The position numbers were made by a program, and so were the translations under genes. Source: Plumapathes pennacea (taxonomy: Eukaryota; Cnidaria; Anthozoa; Antipatharia; Myriopathidae). Taken from it: DNA of 64,000 nt. Positions within the stretch are counted from its first letter, which is position 1; each line of letters opens with the position of its first letter. Positions 1 to 9,887 of the stretch are shown one piece after another. Under the pieces are notes generated by a model. That model had not been told where the DNA came from. It searched no databases and saw only the letters and a program-made list of their open reading frames with translations. The DNA lies in contig OZ038464.1 of NCBI GenBank assembly GCA_964036295.1, positions 15,864,443-15,928,442 on the forward strand, read 5' to 3'.

Positions 1-840
1 ACTACCCTTGAACATGAAGTAAATCCTTTTTTCTGAGTTTAAGTTTTTGTCGAATTGAGCGGATGTCCCGACTCTGCCCAGGGAAGTTTGATTGTCAAGG
101 GGCCCACCAAAATATCTCAGCCTCGCCAACTGCGCATGAGTGTGAACTTGGTTTGTTTAAACCTCCTATAATACCAAGAGAAATATTGTCAGCTAAACAA
201 ACCTTCACCAACCGGCGATGTAGTTTTAGAAATTGTTAGATTAAAGCTGTTTTACCAGAATCCAGCTTCTTATGCAATATATGTGAGTTCACATTAAAGT
301 TAATTACTTTGCTTTTATTGAAGGTGCTGATCTTCATGCTGTTGAGGTTTTCGGTCAGAACGCCCTTCACTGCGCGTGTCAGTCTGGTGACGTGGCGACG
401 ATAGAATTGTTTTTGGACAAAGGATTTAAGATTGAGTGCGTTGACAAGGAAGGTTACACCCCACTCCTGCTTGCAGCGGAAAAAGGCCATGGGAACACTG
501 TAACTTTCCTGCTGTCAAAAGGTAATGGGTCCATCTAAGCGAGTGTTGCAAGTCAAAAGAGTTATTATCGTTTTACGTCAGTTGGATAACAATTTGTCGT
601 TTTGAAGGTCCAAAATACCGGTAAACCGTGGATTTAGATCACTTCCAATAGTGTGACGTTTTTGAGCACATGTTTTGCGATTTCTGGATTAAAAAACATG
701 GTGTTTTCGTTACTAGAAAGCCCAGTGGTGTCAACATCCTGCTGTTGCGTAGTGTCATTTATGGAGAGCCGGGACTGTACTTGTGATATTAAGATACGTG
801 TCGACTTAGTTTTTTTGTTGTCGTAATTGGAATTTAATCC
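1..840 (+). repeat. Diverged outlying copy of the 1.3-kb ANK unit
   Basis: The sequence aligns by eye with the array units of 37-64 kb. It has the same upstream intron block (the motif gaattgagcggatgtcccga and the ggcccaccaaaatatctcag stretch), the same ANK exon and the same downstream block, up to the gagccgggactg motif near 763. It carries more substitutions than the array units do among themselves, so it is an older copy. Homology fades after about 805. Confidence 0.8.
324..521 (+). CDS. ANK exon (two ankyrin repeats), outlying copy
   Basis: A 198-bp exon bounded by ttattgaag and aaaag|gtaatg, phase 1 at both ends, coding 66 residues, exactly two 33-residue ankyrin repeats. Repeat one reads GQNALHCACQSGDV and repeat two reads EGYTPLLLAAEKGH. 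It differs from the array consensus by Glu after AV, Cys in HCAC, Glu in IELF and Gly in GHGN. The reading frame is intact, so it may still be spliced into an ANK protein. Ankyrin repeats bind proteins or other ligands and have no catalytic role. It may be the 3' part of an upstream paralogous gene or the 5' ANK part of the gene to the right; the sequence does not decide this. Confidence 0.7.
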
Positions 841-910
841 ATGCGCTATTCTGAAAAAGCCTCGATAATTTATAATTTGATTACGTGATGGAAGTTATGA
901 GTGTCCTGGT
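806..910. repeat. Segment duplicated at 5949-6052
   Basis: The stretch around gttgtcgtaattggaatt up to gatggaagttatgagtg recurs at 5949-6052 in the same orientation with few differences. With the ANK relics at 1449 and 6405, it shows that about 0.8-1.6 kb and about 5.9-6.6 kb are ancient duplicates. Confidence 0.75.
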
Positions 911-1131
911 ACCCATAAGTGAGAAAGGTTTTTTGTTCCCGCTTGTCTGAGCTTGATTGGATCGAGACGTCAAGCCATTGACCTAGTGTCTCAACCTTCA
1001 GTAACACCATATTGGCACTCGCACGCTCTCCAAACGAGTAGCGAAATATCTCCGGTGTTGTGGTCTGATATAAAGTGCCACCCTTTAACCTAATGTTAGC
1101 TCGTTGTCACCTTCTCAATCGTGACTGCCGC

Positions 1132-1175
1132 TGTTGTTGTTGTTGTTGTTGTTGTTGTTGATTTTTTTTTTTTTT
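1132..1175. repeat. (TTG)n microsatellite followed by a T run
   Basis: About nine TTG units run from 1132 to 1160, followed by a run of T. Simple-sequence repeat in non-coding DNA. Confidence 0.9.
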
Positions 1176-1448
1176 TCATGTCTTATTACTGATGGTTTCC
1201 CGTATGAAGTTTGTGATCCTTCATCCGAAAGGTTGTTAGTGACATTTAAAAAAAAACACTTTTAGTTAAAGACAATTGTTTGTTAAACTATTTTGAAGAA
1301 TTCCAGTCGCTTCCAGTCAGGATTTCGGGGTCCCTAAAAATTGTGCATCCAGAATTTAGATGCATAGAGGATTGTGGTTGAGACCGCTTCTTTCGGAAAG
1401 TACTTTTAGTCGCGACTAACAACAACAGCTTTAAACTATGGTACTTGT

Positions 1449-1542
1449 TGAGAAGACGAATTATGGCAGAAATGCAGTGATGCTTGCTTCGAGAAAGGAA
1501 ACATAGCAACGGCAGAATATCTCTTGTCACGTGAGGAAGTGG
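1449..1542 (+). pseudogene. Decayed ANK exon fragment
   Basis: The reading KTNYGRNAVMLA, then after a one-base shift GNIATAEYLLSREEVG, matches the second ankyrin repeat of the exon at 7161 (GKNALMIA ... AAEYLMSRAEG). A donor-like gtaaat follows at 1543. The first repeat is missing and the frame is broken between LAS and GNI, so it is read as a relic. The relic at 6405-6600 is its closest relative in the window. Confidence 0.6.
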
Positions 1543-1681
1543 GTAAATTAGTGTGTACTACTAATCGGTGTATCTACAATCATGGTCAAAAGTCGTTGGG
1601 ACGCTCCTCTTACGCACATCCGGAGCACAATGTAAATCCGTACAACCTATGGGGGTCTCATATTTCTTGTTTTCAATTCCC

Positions 1682-1771
1682 TCCCCCTCCCCTCCATTCA
1701 ATGTTGGCCCGTGGTGCAGCTATAAGCCGAACCATGCTCAACTACCCAACATTGAATGGGGGGAGGGGGTA
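1682..1771. repeat. Hairpin with about 24-bp arms
   Basis: Inverted arms tccattcaatgttgg (plus a C-rich flank) and ccaacattgaatgggg (plus a G-rich flank) are separated by about 40 bp. Small foldback repeat; no gene is seen in 1543-2309 apart from it. Confidence 0.7.
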
Positions 1772-2309
1772 AACTTGAAATCGTCCCAACAATTTTGAAT
1801 ATGATTGTGTTTGTTCCGCAGAAGTAAAATCGCCGTTTAAGGTTCTTGGGCTGAAGGGACGGGAAATATTTTGATACACCTTTTACAGTGAGACGATTGA
1901 CTGTATTGAAAAGATGCTAAACATATTTAGTGTAAAGGAAAATGGATCCTCGTTGAATTTCCTACTTGAAAGGGAATACAGTATTCACGTATGCCGAGTC
2001 TGGTACCGGAGTGCAGCTGTTTAGCGGCGGAAATTCGCCGTGACGGCAAGTTTCATTCACGGATTTTTGTTATAGGACTTGCTTATAACACCTGATATTT
2101 TGATGAATCGAATAATAATTAATACAGCTTGCGAATAGCCGTGTTATGGCGGCGACAACTGTTCATGTGACGTCACACGGAGATTGCTCAACATTACACC
2201 AGACAATACTCCGTTGTTTGTTGTCAAATTCGACCGTTTTAAAACAGTTAAAAACTGGAAAAGTGTATGACCGGGAATAGTTATATCTAAAGCCCATATT
2301 GGTGCATAA

Positions 2310-3461
2310 TCCACGTACTTCCAGTACAACGGAAAACACTACCGACAACTGCACGGAACAGCAATGGGTTCACCGGTCTCTGTTATTGTAGCAGAAATTG
2401 TGATGCAACACATCGAAGAACGCGCCCTTGCAACCTACGAACAAACGCTGCCTATCTGGCTACGATACGTTGACGACACGTTTACTGCTGTACACAAATA
2501 CGACATCGAATCCTTCCACAAACACCTGAACGACCAAAACCCTGACTTCACTAAGGAAATCGAAGACAACGGAAAACTTCCGTTCTTAGATTGCCTCGTG
2601 AGCCACGACAGCGACAGGCTACGAACAACAGTCTACAGAAAACCAACGCACACTGACAGACTACTTGACCAGACTTCTTACAACCCTACTTCACACAAGG
2701 CTACCACGATCAAAATGCTGACGAAACGAGCGCAACTACTTTGTGACTCTCCCGACGACTTACTTAACGAGACCCGATACCTGGAACGCGTTTTCCAGAA
2801 GAACGACTACGACCCTAACTTTGTCAAACGCAACACTCACAAGAACACCGCACCCAACGAGACTACCGACAACAAAACCACTGACGACACAACTCCATTG
2901 ACCTTGGCCACACTGCCGTACATCAGAGGCACCTCTGAGACGATAGCACGTATTCTACGACCCTACAACATCCGGGTAGCCCACAAACCCATCACGACTC
3001 TAAGCGACTTACTGACCAACGTAAAGGACAAAGACGAACCCATCAACAGACAGGGAACAGTATACAGAATATCTTGTACTGACTGCAAAGCCACCTACAT
3101 CGGTGAAACTGGCAGAAACCTGAACACGAGACTTACTGAACACAAACGAGCTACCAGAAACGGCGACATCAGAAATCACATTTCTGAACACCACCGACAG
3201 ACTAAACACGACATCAACTGGGACTCCGCTGAATGCATCAGCCACAGTACCAACTACTACCAACGACTTACACTGGAAAGCTGGTACACAAACTTAGAAT
3301 GGAAACCTCTCAACAGATGCCAACAATTACCGGCACCTTACAAACGACTGATAGATGACATCAAACGCAACCGAACGAACAATAGACTAATCAGCAGGAC
3401 AAAAGAACATCAACTGACATCAACAACATCAACACAACCAAGCCGACTCGACCAACCATAG
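2310..3461 (+). pseudogene. Penelope-like element, RT C-terminal half plus GIY-YIG nuclease (5' truncated)
   Basis: The open frame enters after a TAA at 2307, so the N-terminal half of the reverse transcriptase is missing. In frame before the first ATG (2364) lies YFQYNGKHYRQLHGTA, which belongs to the RT domain. Counting from that ATG: the RT palm motif YVDD is at 35-38, followed by FLDCLV and VYRKPTHTD, typical of Penelope-like RTs. A GIY-YIG endonuclease follows, with GTVYRI at 231, a CxxC pair (C238, C241), YIGETGR at 245-251, R256 and a candidate catalytic Glu at 305. The frame is otherwise open for 365 codons, so the insertion is fairly young. These elements use the RT to copy RNA and the nuclease to nick the target. 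It sits among old ANK relics and is unrelated to the host gene. Confidence 0.9.
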
Positions 3462-3499
3462 GCCGACATAACGGACCAATCACTTCTACGACCAGAGAC

Positions 3500-3610
3500 A
3501 TATATATCGCCATCTGACGAATACTTTTCACTTGACTCTGAAGATGACTTCCGCTCAGGTAGTCGAAACGTCAGTCACCAACAACAGTCTTTCTGGAGAC
3601 TACTCTAACC
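3500..3610 (+). mobile_element. 3' terminal region of the Penelope-like element
   Basis: Just after the ORF is a stretch with the motifs gaagatgacttccgctcagg and gtcgaaacgtcagtcac. A close relative appears in both orientations at 25.9-26.1 kb, where no RT remains. This suggests it is part of the element's terminal repeat. Confidence 0.55.
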
Positions 3611-3639
3611 CGGACGATCACAACCAACCTACAATCCGC

Positions 3640-4499
3640 TTAATGTTTCCCTCGTATAGAAGGAAAAACAACAATACTCCGCTGAACAACAACAAAAGAG
3701 ATAATTAGATTCAACTTCTTTGTTTGACTACAAGGGAGTAATGTTCTAAACACAAAAAATTCTGTCGTGAAATTAGTAAAAAATGCATTGAAAGATTTAC
3801 CTAACGTTTGTCAAACATATCGCGTTGATAGTTTTGTTGAAAATATCTTGAATTTTTTTTATTCAGCATTTTACTGTGGAGTATTGATGGGAGTAATGAC
3901 AAACTGGGCCAGACGAGGTCAAACAAAGAATCAAATTTCACTCGAGAATATCGTACCGGCTAATAAAAAGAATGAAACTGTTATCTCCGAGGTCTGAAAC
4001 ACGTATCGCATGCTTGTTACACTGCATGATGCTCTGATATCAGGCAGAATACAGTTCCTAAGCACACAATGTGACAAAACGGCTTTTTAAAGTAACTTAA
4101 AAGTAACGCAATCGGCACTTAACGGTCAAATATTATACACGTTTGTGAATGGACTTCAACCAATTCTGAAATCACAGTTGTCTTCTCTATAGAGCACTCC
4201 TAAACATGCCCAAGTTTGGTGGTTGTAGCTCTTTTTCCCTTAGTTCCAGAAACGTTTAAACATTTTTTACCGTTTTCAGACAGGTTCCAGAGGTCCTCAG
4301 CTTACTCCTTTAAGAGTTTTCCGATCATTGGCAAGCGATCAACAATTAATCTGGCCACGAGGTTGAGACAAAGAATTTAGTTTAACCAATGTTAGTTTAA
4401 TCGAGCTTTGAGCAAGCTTGCCCTTCTTTCTGGGGAACAAAACGCAGGAGAAAAAGCTTGTTCTTGCTCAAAACATAACGGGGAGTCGAGTTGTGACAA
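3640..4499. other. Non-coding stretch
   Basis: AT-rich, with no coding exon recognised. A 76-codon open frame at 3767-3997 has no recognisable domain and no splice context. At 4284-4342 a block starting ggttccagaggtcctc recurs at 6624. Confidence 0.5.
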
Positions 4500-4770
4500 A
4501 GATATTCATAATTTCAGGCTTTACCGAAGAGAAAAAAAGTATAACAAACTTAATATAGGAGTAGCCTACTCGTGCTTGGAACAGCTAAGTTCAGAGTTAT
4601 AAAACTTTGCTGCCCTTAGATAAAACTGTTCGTGCAAAATTACGGGGCTTGCAAAATTTACAGGTTCTTGAAACTCGCAGTCGTGTGTTGGTAGTGGAAT
4701 TCTATGTTCATCACTAAAAAGAAATTCTCGAGAATTAATAGTTTGTGAAACAAAGTTGAAGTTGTCGCGA
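4500..4770 (+). repeat. Decayed intron part of an ANK unit
   Basis: The order gcgaagagaaaaa-like block, aatataggag, cttggaacagcta, ttcagag and ctcgagaa matches the intron downstream of the array ANK exons. It also holds about 60-80 bp (around cttgaaactcgcagtcgtgt) that the array units lack but the relic at 36890-37235 keeps, so it predates the array founder. Confidence 0.7.
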
Positions 4771-5740
4771 GTGTAAAGAATTTTGTTTATGTCAGTTGGA
4801 TATAAGTTTGTCGTTCGGAGATTAAAAACACTGGTATATGAATCCATGGATCTGATCACTGCTAATAGCGTGACTAGGTCGACTGTAAATTTATGCGAAA
4901 GTCGAAATATAAGGTCTTGCGGACCGAAGCCCCGCCCCGGGGATTATAGTTTGGAAATTTTTTCTTTGTACACCTAACAACATGTTAGCACTACGGTTTA
5001 CAAGCAAATTAAACCAAGAGGGCAACCCGGGTACCCTGATCAATAGTTGTTTACATCGTTTCAAGATTTAAAACTTTTGTATTCCGTCTTTGTTTTTCTC
5101 GGCCTACTGTAGTTCTGGTTCTCGGTTTTAGCAAGGTTTTTGCCGCTACAAAGTCATCTTGATATAAACAAGCCATAAACAATTTATCATTGAACTCATT
5201 ACAAAACAGTATTAAATTATTGTAAATCCGTCTGGAAATAGAAAAAGGCTTTCGATTTGTATTTAGCGTGGCTTTCTCATACCTCGAAAGCTACTTGACC
5301 AGATTATGCATACTTTTGTCAGGACGCTTTGCACCTGCGTTTCCACATTGTTTTACATGCCGAATTGTCATCTACTGAATTGTGAAGCCATGCTTGCCAT
5401 TTACTGTAACACTTCTGTCGCAGCGAGGAATTTTTTTACCTTGATAAGGTCAATAGTTAATTCATGCGAAGGGTCGAAATATCAGAGGTCCTGTGGCAGC
5501 TGAATATTCTATTTCTCATGACAAGGACTGAAGATTATATTTTCGGAATTCTTTTACACGTTCAAGACATACCACTGTGCTAATCGTTTGGTATCGAGAG
5601 GTCTGGGACAAGCATTGACTTGTCCCGGGAAGGCGAGTTATCCCTAGCGAATCATTTACAAGGGCAAAACATATATCTGGCACTAAAAGTAACCCTATCA
5701 CTAGGGTAAGCGGGAACACGGGTTATGTCGTCCGGCTCGC
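4771..5740. other. Non-coding, with a weak direct repeat
   Basis: No exon seen. 4872-4975 and 5445-5560 share a diverged block (atgcgaa...gtcgaaatat...ggtc, then gattata-tt). Otherwise unremarkable. Confidence 0.4.
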
Positions 5741-5860
5741 TTGTAAACACGCTGATTAAAAAAGAGGAAATCTTAAAACGCTAACCCTCTCTCCTTGTAA
5801 ACAGGCTGATTAAAAAAGAGGAAGTCTTAAAACGCTGACCCTATCTCCTTGTAAACAGGC
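5741..5860. repeat. 54-bp tandem repeat, about 2.2 copies
   Basis: The phrase ttgtaaacaggctgatt starts at 5741, 5795 and 5849 with a period of 54 bp. The third copy is truncated after gtaaacagg. Confidence 0.85.
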
Positions 5861-6404
5861 CCTTATTGCACTTCTGACCGATGGAGAAAATTACAAAGGG
5901 TACGAGCAATAACTATATTTCCGTCAGGCTAAAATGTGTTTGGATTAGGTTTTGGTGTTGTCGTAATTGGAATTGAATCCATGTTCTATTCTGAAAAAGC
6001 TTCAATAATTTATAATTTGATTACCTGATGGAAGTTATGAGTGTTCAGATGGTCGAGGGGTTAAGCCTGGCTTTCACGAGCTACGCAATCACAAGAATTC
6101 TTATTTGACAGTGCAAATAGGCTCGACGCGAGTGCAAGTGCAAGGATCAAAAGTTTCTTTTCCTTAATGTGCTTGCGTCGCACTTTTTTCACGGACGTAC
6201 ATCTTTTGTACTGCTTTTGTGCTTTCGTCGCTCGTGAAAACCAGACTTTAGGCAGCCATGTTGTCGGTTTTCGTTTTCCGGCTGGAGATCTTGCCAAGGT
6301 TCAGTTAGTAGTAGTGTGGCGACTTTGCTATAAAAATATTCGTATAACAAATAATTTATAATGTTTCAAGTATCCTCGATAAGTATCGTTACTCTTACTG
6401 ATAT

Positions 6405-6600
6405 GCTAAGAATCAGAATGATAGCAGAAATGCATTGATGCTTGCTTCAGAGAAAGGAAACGATCACTTCACTACTGGATAAAGAACTCAACATTGATAA
6501 GAAAACGAATAATGGCAGAAATGCATTGATGCTTGCTTTAGATAAAGGGAACATAGCAGCGGCAGAATATCTCTTGTCACGTGAGGAAGTTGGGTAAATT
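6405..6600 (+). pseudogene. Decayed, rearranged ANK exon
   Basis: A frame reads SLLDKELNIDKKTNNG, then RNALMLALDKGNIAAAEYLL and SREE. It matches the intact exon at 7161-7364 (LLLDKGCNINEKTNDG). The start is replaced by a second partial copy of the RNALMLA segment (6413-6460), so the exon is rearranged, and the donor context gttgg|gtaaat gives phase 2 instead of 1. This argues against use in the normal phase. Confidence 0.65.
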
Positions 6601-6623
6601 AGTGCTCATTAATCGGTATATCT

Positions 6624-6697
6624 AGGTTCCAGAGGTCCTCATCTTACTCCTTCAAGAGTTTTCCAATTATTGGCAAGCGAGAAACCTCTGGAACCAG
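6624..6697. repeat. Hairpin with 12-bp perfect stem
   Basis: ggttccagaggt at the left pairs with acctctggaacc at the right. The left arm and loop match 4284-4342 in the same orientation. Confidence 0.75.
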
Positions 6698-7160
6698 AGT
6701 AGCACTAATTCTTCCAAAATATAGAAGTATTACCCTTTCGATTACGCTCACGGCCCTTGTGATAACTGTTTTCCGTACCGATCAGGTGTTTCGAAAGAAC
6801 TGAAAGTCGGATTTTAGCATCTTCTGGATTTCCTGTACTCGATATATGTATATGTATATGTATAACTTAATTTTTTTTCCGATCAGCCATAATGCTTTAA
6901 ATGTGTGCTGAGTGCATGGCTATTTTATTGAATATCTTTCAACTTTTTGTAATTTGACGCATTAGTCTATATCACTACATTCCTAACATGTCTTTGTGCC
7001 GTTCATTTCAAAAACTTCAAGAGGGAGTTAATTGTTTAGTTTTGATTTCAGTCGATTCTAAGTACTCACACTTACACCATCAAAGTCGGCTTTGCATCTC
7101 GTGATGTCAACATATTATTAGTGGTCATACTTACCTTTTTTTGCTTCTGTTTCTCCAAAG

Positions 7161-7364
7161 GCTCTGATCTTTATGCTAAAAATAATCGTGGATGGACTGC
7201 ATTACATTACGCAGCAAAGTCTGGTAATGTGGAAACACTCACTCTACTGCTGGATAAGGGATGCAACATCAATGAGAAGACCAATGATGGCAAAAATGCT
7301 TTGATGATCGCTACGATGAATGGAAGAGAAGCTGCGGCAGAATATTTGATGTCACGTGCTGAAG
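7161..7364 (+). CDS. ANK exon (two ankyrin repeats), divergent type
   Basis: The acceptor is tttctccaaag and the donor gctgaag|gtaaat. The 204-bp exon codes 68 residues and is phase 1 at both ends. Repeat one is GWTALHYAAKSGNVETLTLL and repeat two GKNALMIATMNGREAAAEYL, both canonical ankyrin repeats. It is clearly different in sequence from the array exons, closer to general ANK consensus, and resembles the two relics at 1449 and 6405. Because its exit phase is 1, it could splice directly to the death-domain exon at 15816 (entry phase 1), giving an ANK-death-domain order. Whether it does, or ends an upstream gene, is open. Confidence 0.75.
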
Positions 7365-9874
7365 GTAAATATAGAATTCATCATTTGTAAATTATACGGA
7401 CCGTTATTAGAGCAGGTGTTTGTGTGTGTGTGGTTTGTGCATGTTTGTGTACTTGCACTCGATATTCAACTTTGTGAGATTTTTTCCTGGTAAAATTGTT
7501 AGCCAGCTAAAGTGTAATTTTGCCATTTGTTGATTTTTACTGGCGGCTGTAATAAATATTTCACACTATTTTGACGTTTCATTTAAAATTCAGAATCACC
7601 CGGTTGAGTTTAAAAGGCCATTTAGAAATTTTCACCTTGTCGCGGTGCCTTGTTATTTTTTGCTAAATAGCTAGACTAGTCAGGTGCATATCCCTTTAAT
7701 GAGAGCCCTAAATTGATCTCAGTCGAATAAAATAAGTGGTCAAACCGTTCCGCCATGGTTTGAAGTTTTCTCGCAACAGCGCACTCTCGCTTTTTCCCGT
7801 CACGTTCCTTGATAAGTAGAGTCCCAGGATTAACTTTCCACCGGGTGGCTAAACTGTTCCAACGTTGTTGAAACTGAAACGTTAAAAGTCGAGTTTAAGA
7901 GTGAATTTGTTTGGTCAGATTTAGACGTTTTTCCGATTTTACAGAAACAGCTGGCCACCTAAATGAAACAATTATGTTAAAATTTTTGCCAGGAAAACGA
8001 ATCTTACAAAGAATATGGCGTAACCCCAGCCATTCGTACTTATACCTTGAGCAAAGTTGCCAATGCGATTTAAGCTCGTGCTAATCTTTTTGCTTTTAAG
8101 AAAAAAATGTTGACAGATATAATGAAGCCGTTTTATGCTTGCCGTTGAGCCCGGTTGTCTTACGATCGATGCGATTGCTGTAGCTATTTCACCTGTTTCT
8201 TTAAACTAGAAACTATCCGGCAATCATATAGGAACCTAAGCGAGAGTGCGCAACAAAATAGCGTCACTTCATGAAATTAAAATACATGTCTGCATGTGTA
8301 GTTTAGACTGTCAATTAAATTTAATCACATGATGATAGTGTTATTGCAGTGAATCAAAAAAGTTGTAGATGAGAATGAAACCGTTTACATCTACTTGTGT
8401 TTACTCAAGTGTGCAACCCGCCGCTACCCCGTACAGTGCTCGTCCTCTAACTTTGTTTGTTGTTTTCTTTTTTATAACAGCAGAGTGACCCGGTGATCAT
8501 GAATCCTGTAAACATGGCAACAGATGAAGTGAGACACCACGTGACTATACCCTAAATACAGTGGTCTCTTCTTGCTCCTGTTGCCAACTGAACGAGTTTT
8601 TTTGCCTAAATTCAGTGAACGGGCGAATGATACTGTTGTTGAGACTGCTTTGAAAGCTTTCGCTTTTATTTTCCTTGTTACTGTTACTCATCGTTGGCTA
8701 AACAGTGGATTCACAGCGAGTATTTAATATAATGAGTGACACCACTGAATTTTGTATTTACGGAACTGATCATTTTAACTTTTGTATTGAGTATAGGCTG
8801 AAGAACCCGATAACATTTTTAACTCAAAGCTCGAAATGGGAAAACAAGATATCAAACTTTTGTATCGGCAATTTGTGGTTCACTTAAATGTTGTAACTTC
8901 CTGTCAGAACCGTTAAACAGTGAGCGTCATGCATTCGAAGAGGAAGAACTTAACGCGTTTGACTAGTTTGCTATAATATATGTAAGTTGATATTATAATA
9001 AACAGGGTAACTTGAAACATGCGTGACTAGAAATAGAAGTAAATAGAAGTAACGTCGTTATAGTGTTGCAAAAAGGCGGGAAGGACATATCAGGAAAGGT
9101 TAGGGGCTTTTATACTTCAAAATAACAGGACTGGACCTGTAAAACAATTCCACCAGCTACATGTATGCTGAATTACCTGCCGTGTGTAAATATTAATAAA
9201 GATTTTAACTGTAAAACTCTATAGACATAGATTGGTCAGATCCCAACATTTCCCCAACAAGCTGTGTTCTCTTCTTTCCTAAACCATCTGTCTAAACATA
9301 TGATTCAAGGTTGCTTAATAGTTTACTGTGATTTTAAGACTGCAAAAAAAGACAAACAAACAAACAAACAAACAAACAAAAACAAAAAAAGCAGAGAAAC
9401 TTGATATAGTTTACGTTCGTATTGCGCCATCACTGATGTAAAATACAACAAGATCGACAAGTGCGCATACGTTTTAGTAGCCGTAGTGTCCTTGCGCGTG
9501 AAAACGAGCCCTTGATGTCAAGAAGACATGTACCTTGATGTGCAAAAAGCTGAAGGGTATATCCCCGAAATTTTTCACAAACGCGCATTTAGAGGTGTCA
9601 GAACTCCTAGAGGGAGAGCTTACGTAAGTTTTTCATGCAAAAAGAATACTGCTTAGACAAATTAAAACAAAGAAACAAAACAAAACAAAACAAAACAAAA
9701 CAAAACAAAACGCGATAGAACAACATGTTTTTATCATGCGGATCAGTCTGGTTCCGTCCAACCTTGAACAAAAAAAAAAAAAAAAAAAAAAAAAAGGAAA
9801 GAAACAGCGGAAGTCTGGGCTGTAGGCCCCCTGGAATATTTGGGCCCAGTTTCTCCCGTCTAAATTCTTCCAAG
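7365..9874. other. Non-coding stretch with simple repeats
   Basis: No exon recognised. It holds an (AAAC)n tract at about 9352-9384, (CAAAA)n at about 9660-9711 and an A run at about 9771-9795. Lysine- or phenylalanine-rich open frames over these tracts are artefacts. Confidence 0.5.
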
Positions 9875-9887
9875 ATGGCGGACGAAG
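9875..9887 (+). CDS. Candidate first coding exon (MADE-g)
   Basis: An ATG in a good context (ccaagATGGCG) is followed by GAC GAA G and then GTGACG, a donor-like site, leaving phase 1. This phase would join in frame to the death-domain exon at 15816, and it is the only ATG of this quality I noticed between the ANK exon at 7161 and that exon. Without splicing the frame closes 18 codons after the ATG. The donor is weak (GTGACG rather than GTGAGT), and no promoter motif was recognised. Low confidence; transcript data would decide. Confidence 0.25.
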
